From Betaproteobacteria bacterium (lineage in GTDB: Bacteria; Pseudomonadota; Gammaproteobacteria; Burkholderiales; Burkholderiaceae_E), in NCBI GenBank assembly GCA_009925965.1, contig RFPW01000083.1, positions 1 to 8,611 of the forward strand: 8,611 bases of DNA. Reading direction: 5' to 3'. The notes beneath the pieces were generated by a model. It made no database searches, was not told where the DNA came from, and saw nothing but the letters and a program-made list of their open reading frames with translations. A program made the position numbers and the translations under genes. The number at the start of each line of letters is the position of its first letter. Positions within the stretch are counted from its first letter, which is position 1. Below, piece after piece: positions 6,440-8,611 of the stretch.

Positions 6440-7240
6440 CTAAAACCGTGCGGCAGGCGCCGCAGCCGCAATCCAGCCCAGGCCCGCTTCGGTGTGTCCG
6501 CGCGGTCGGTATTCACAGCCGACCCACCCCGTGTAACCCACACGATCAAGCGTGGCCAAGAGGTGGGTAATGGATAGCTCGCCAAAGTCGGGTTCATGGC
6601 GATCCGGAACCCCTGCGATCTGCACATGCCCCGTAACACCCACCTGGCGCTCAATGCGTCGCGTCAGGTCCCCGTCCACTATCTGTGCGTGATAGAGGTC
6701 GAACTGCAGTCGCAGATTAGACGCACCCACCTGGGCAATCACGTCCAGTGCGTCTTGTTGATGGTTGAGCCAATAGCCCGGGATATCGCGGGGATTGATT
6801 GGCTCGATCAGGATCGTGCGGTTGGCTTGAAGGGCCTCTTCGGCTGCCCAACGCAAATTCTCAAGATAGGTCGAGCGCATGCGCTCGCGAGTACTCGCGT
6901 CGCTCCCGGAGGGGACGAGACCTGCCATCACGTGTAGCCGTGGGGTTCCCAACGCTTGCGCATAGTCGAGTGCCCTGTGAAACCCTTCGCGAAACTCGAC
7001 CTCCCGCCCAGGCAAGGCGGCCAGACCGCGTTCGCCCAAGTTCCAGTCCCCTGGAGGTAGGTTGAACAAAACATTCTCGACCCCCGCGTTGGCCATCCAC
7101 CGAGCGAGCTGCTCGCTCGGCCATTCATAGGGAAACAAGAACTCGACGGCGCGAAATCCGGCGCGCGCCGCCGCGTCGAATCGCTTCTCAAAGGGAACCT
7201 CGTTAAACATCATCGTCAGGTTGGCGGCAAGACGGGGCAT
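6440..7240 (-). CDS. otnI: 2-oxo-tetronate isomerase (hydroxypyruvate isomerase-like TIM barrel)
   Basis: The product has 266 residues, the usual size for the Hyi/OtnI family of xylose isomerase-like TIM barrels. It begins MPRLAANLTMMFNEVPF, the typical first strand. Other landmarks are FNLPPGDW (59-66), ERGLAALPGRE (70-80), IEPINPRDIPGYWL (145-158), LQFDLYHAQ (178-186), HVQIAG (205-210) and GCEYRPRGHTEAGLGW (241-256). Glu146 and Glu243 correspond to the paired glutamates that coordinate metal and move the proton in Hyi enzymes. OtnI converts 2-oxo-tetronate to 3-oxo-tetronate, linking DenD to OtnK. The frame is open further upstream into otnC, but the ATG at 7240 is preceded by AAGGA and gives the family N-terminus. 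It starts 13 bases after the otnC stop. Classical hydroxypyruvate isomerase is the alternative; the gene context favours OtnI. Confidence 0.93.
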   Translation of the reverse strand: MPRLAANLTMMFNEVPFEKRFDAAARAGFRAVEFLFPYEWPSEQLARWMANAGVENVLFNLPPGDWNLGERGLAALPGREVEFREGFHRALDYAQALGTPRLHVMAGLVPSGSDASTRERMRSTYLENLRWAAEEALQANRTILIEPINPRDIPGYWLNHQQDALDVIAQVGASNLRLQFDLYHAQIVDGDLTRRIERQVGVTGHVQIAGVPDRHEPDFGELSITHLLATLDRVGYTGWVGCEYRPRGHTEAGLGWIAAAAPAARF

Positions 7241-7253
7241 GTTTTTCCTTAAT

Positions 7254-7919
7254 TCAGAATGACGACTTGAGATTGAAGCGGTCCTGCAGATCTTGAATCT
7301 GCTGTGGATTAAGCGGGCGCACAGGCGAGCCCCGCAGCAGCAGCGCCAGTTTGGCTGTTTCTTCGAGCTCTTCGATCGCATAGGTCGCCGCCTCAAGGCT
7401 CTCGCCCGAAACAACAGGGCCATGATTGGCCAGTAAGACCGCGCAATGCCGACACGCTAACGCCCGGATCGCTCCCCCGAGTGCGGGATCGCCTGGCGGG
7501 TGGTAAGGAATCAAAGGCAGACGCCCGATTTTCATCACAAAATACGGGGTGAGCGCTGGCAGGCAATTGTCGGGGTCGAGCCCATCCAGGCACGAAATAG
7601 CGGCTGAATGGGTTGCATGCAGGTGCACGATCGCGCGCGCCTGGGGGCGGGCTTCATACATCGCTTGATGCAGCGACAATTCTTTTGAGGGCGGATCGCC
7701 AGCCAGGGCCTGACCCTGCGCATCGAGCAAGGCGAGGCGGGCTGGGTCCAGTTCGCCAAGGCACGCGTTGGTGGGCGTCATCAACCAACGTCCATCGGGT
7801 AATCGTGCGCTGAGATTGCCACTTGAGCCGGCCGTGAGCCCGCGCTCAAAGAGTGAGCGCCCCAGGCTCACGATGCGTTCGCGCAGTCGGGTCTCCTCGG
7901 CGGTGCGAGCGCTCAACAT
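7254..7919 (-). CDS. otnC: 3-oxo-tetronate 4-phosphate decarboxylase (class II aldolase/adducin family)
   Basis: The product has 221 residues, a normal length for the family. It shows GLTAGSSGNLSARLPDG (27-43), in which GNxS binds the substrate phosphate, MTPTNACLGEL (47-57), the acid/base region PPSKELSLHQAMY with Glu80 (76-88), the metal-binding pair His99 and His101 in HLHATH, and the third metal ligand His166 in NHGPV. OtnC decarboxylates 3-oxo-tetronate 4-phosphate to dihydroxyacetone phosphate and CO2, the last step of the pathway. The ATG overlaps the end of otnK by 7 bases (ATGTTGA) and lacks a clear Shine-Dalgarno sequence, which suggests translational coupling to otnK. A fuculose-phosphate-type aldolase is possible by fold alone; linkage to otnK, otnI and denD makes the decarboxylase much more likely. 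Confidence 0.93.
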   Translation of the reverse strand: MLSARTAEETRLRERIVSLGRSLFERGLTAGSSGNLSARLPDGRWLMTPTNACLGELDPARLALLDAQGQALAGDPPSKELSLHQAMYEARPQARAIVHLHATHSAAISCLDGLDPDNCLPALTPYFVMKIGRLPLIPYHPPGDPALGGAIRALACRHCAVLLANHGPVVSGESLEAATYAIEELEETAKLALLLRGSPVRPLNPQQIQDLQDRFNLKSSF

Positions 7920-8611
7920 GGCAGCTTCGACCAGGCATTCAAAAAGAAGTCCGGGTCGCCAAAGTTGCCAGACTTGAGCGCCAGCGCGAGGGTCGGTTGG
8001 TGCGCTTGGTGCGCTTGATTCGCTTGATCCGGTTCATCGTCTACCGCATCGAGCGTGGCCGTCCAGGGCACACCAGGGGTGATTTCAGGGCCAATCCGCA
8101 AGGCGCGCACGCCAAGCGCGCGGACCACGGCGCCGCTTGTTTCACCGCCCGCAATAATCAAGCGCCGAACACCTTGCGCGACCAGGGCTTGGGTGATTCG
8201 CGCCAGCACCCCCTCGATGGCCTCCTCGACGCTTCCCGCCGCTGCAGCGCCATGAACAGCCCCCGTCTCGCGGCTCGCTCGCAAATCCCGGGCAGCCCGG
8301 GCAGCGCGGACCTCCTCAGCGGATGCGGTCGAATAAACCAGGATCGGGGCATTGCCGAGTTGCGACCCCTGTTGCGACCCCTGTTGCGATCCCAGTTGCG
8401 TGCTTGCCCATTGAATCACCTCCAAAACAAGTGCATCCGGGTCGCGGTAAGCCTGCTCGGGATCGATGCGCCACGAGGGATGATGCGCCCGCATCCGCTC
8501 GACCTGCGCCTGGGTGGCGATCGAGCAGCTTCCCGCAATCACCAAGGCAGGGCCCCGGATCAATGGAAAATTCACTGGAAAATTCGCCGAAAAATCGCCG
8601 CTCTGTTGATC
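7913..8611 (-). CDS. otnK: 3-oxo-tetronate kinase, DUF1537 family (C-terminal half, runs off the right edge)
   Basis: The last 232 residues are visible, of about 420 expected. The frame is open to the window edge, so the N-terminal substrate-binding domain lies outside. The C-terminal nucleotide-binding domain is clear: ALVIAGSCSIATQAQV (about 22-37 of the fragment), RLIIAGGETSGAVVRALGV (about 150-168), LRIGPEITPGVPW (about 171-183) and ALKSGNFGDPDFF (about 211-223). OtnK phosphorylates 3-oxo-tetronate at O4 using ATP. It is the first gene seen in the otnK-otnC-otnI-denD operon. A GTG at 8575 is an internal valine, not the start. Three short in-frame tandem repeats lie in this half: NFPV-like units in the presumed linker, GSQQ units in a loop, and QAH units before the conserved KSGNFG segment. 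The key motifs are intact, so the enzyme is probably functional. Confidence 0.93.
   Translation of the reverse strand, partial: DQQSGDFSANFPVNFPLIRGPALVIAGSCSIATQAQVERMRAHHPSWRIDPEQAYRDPDALVLEVIQWASTQLGSQQGSQQGSQLGNAPILVYSTASAEEVRAARAARDLRASRETGAVHGAAAAGSVEEAIEGVLARITQALVAQGVRRLIIAGGETSGAVVRALGVRALRIGPEITPGVPWTATLDAVDDEPDQANQAHQAHQPTLALALKSGNFGDPDFFLNAWSKLPC
8001..8027. repeat. 9-bp tandem repeat in otnK (QAH/QAN units)
   Basis: Three adjacent copies on the + strand read TGCGCTTGG, TGCGCTTGA and TTCGCTTGA. They encode the QANQAHQAH stretch between the GVPW motif and LALALKSGNFG. The unit is a multiple of three, so copy changes would alter loop length and not the frame. Confidence 0.75.
8360..8395. 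repeat. 12-bp tandem repeat in otnK (GSQQ units)
   Basis: Two identical copies of TTGCGACCCCTG are followed by a diverged copy, TTGCGATCCCAG, and a partial TTGCG. They encode GSQQGSQQGSQ on the minus strand, a polar loop between IQWASTQ and NAPILVY. Near-identity of the first two copies suggests recent duplication. Confidence 0.85.
8561..8596. repeat. 12-bp tandem repeat in otnK (NFPV-like units) at the presumed interdomain linker
   Basis: On the minus strand three 12-base units read GATTTTTCGGCG, AATTTTCCAGTG and AATTTTCCATTG, encoding DFSA, NFPV and NFPL. The second and third differ by one base. They lie immediately before LIRGPALVIAGSCS, where the C-terminal nucleotide-binding domain begins. 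Confidence 0.75.

Noticed and set aside
7241..7423. An extended OtnI starting at 7423 inside otnC
   Set aside because: The extra residues are otnC read in another frame. The ATG at 7240 has AAGGA upstream and gives the normal OtnI N-terminus.

Overview
The window is GC-rich, densely packed bacterial DNA. The gene families, codon use and layout suggest a proteobacterium, probably beta or gamma; this is an inference from family resemblance and composition, not from a phylogenetic marker. It holds seven recognisable protein genes plus one at the left edge that is cut by the window. No RNA gene, insertion sequence, CRISPR array or phage gene was seen.

Left edge (about 1-655): the N-terminal 75 codons of a DEAD-box RNA helicase of the RhlE type run leftwards off the window. 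A roughly 430-base region follows, before the next gene. It holds a likely promoter -10 element for the helicase, an alternative far-upstream helicase start, a G-rich tract and a small hairpin just ahead of yeaG.

Middle (656-5352, + strand): the stress/stationary-phase trio yeaG (PrkA-type AAA+/serine kinase), yeaH (DUF444, von Willebrand A domain) and spoVR/ycgB. They are tightly spaced, and yeaH and spoVR overlap by 7 bases (ATGCTGA), so they look like one translationally coupled operon. This trio is widely conserved, and its molecular function is still poorly known.

Right (5391-8611, - strand): a convergent operon read in the order otnK - otnC - otnI - denD. These four enzymes make up a complete D-erythronate route. 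DenD oxidises D-erythronate to the 2-oxo acid, OtnI isomerises it to the 3-oxo acid, OtnK phosphorylates O4, and OtnC decarboxylates the product to dihydroxyacetone phosphate. otnK is cut by the right edge, so only its C-terminal half is visible. Any transporter, regulator or L-threonate dehydrogenase (ltnD) would lie beyond the edge.

I found no wholly new system. The most unusual features are three separate in-frame short tandem repeats inside the visible half of otnK, a very AT-rich 66-base island inside the vWA domain of yeaH, a variant Walker A motif in YeaG, and an unresolved start for the helicase.
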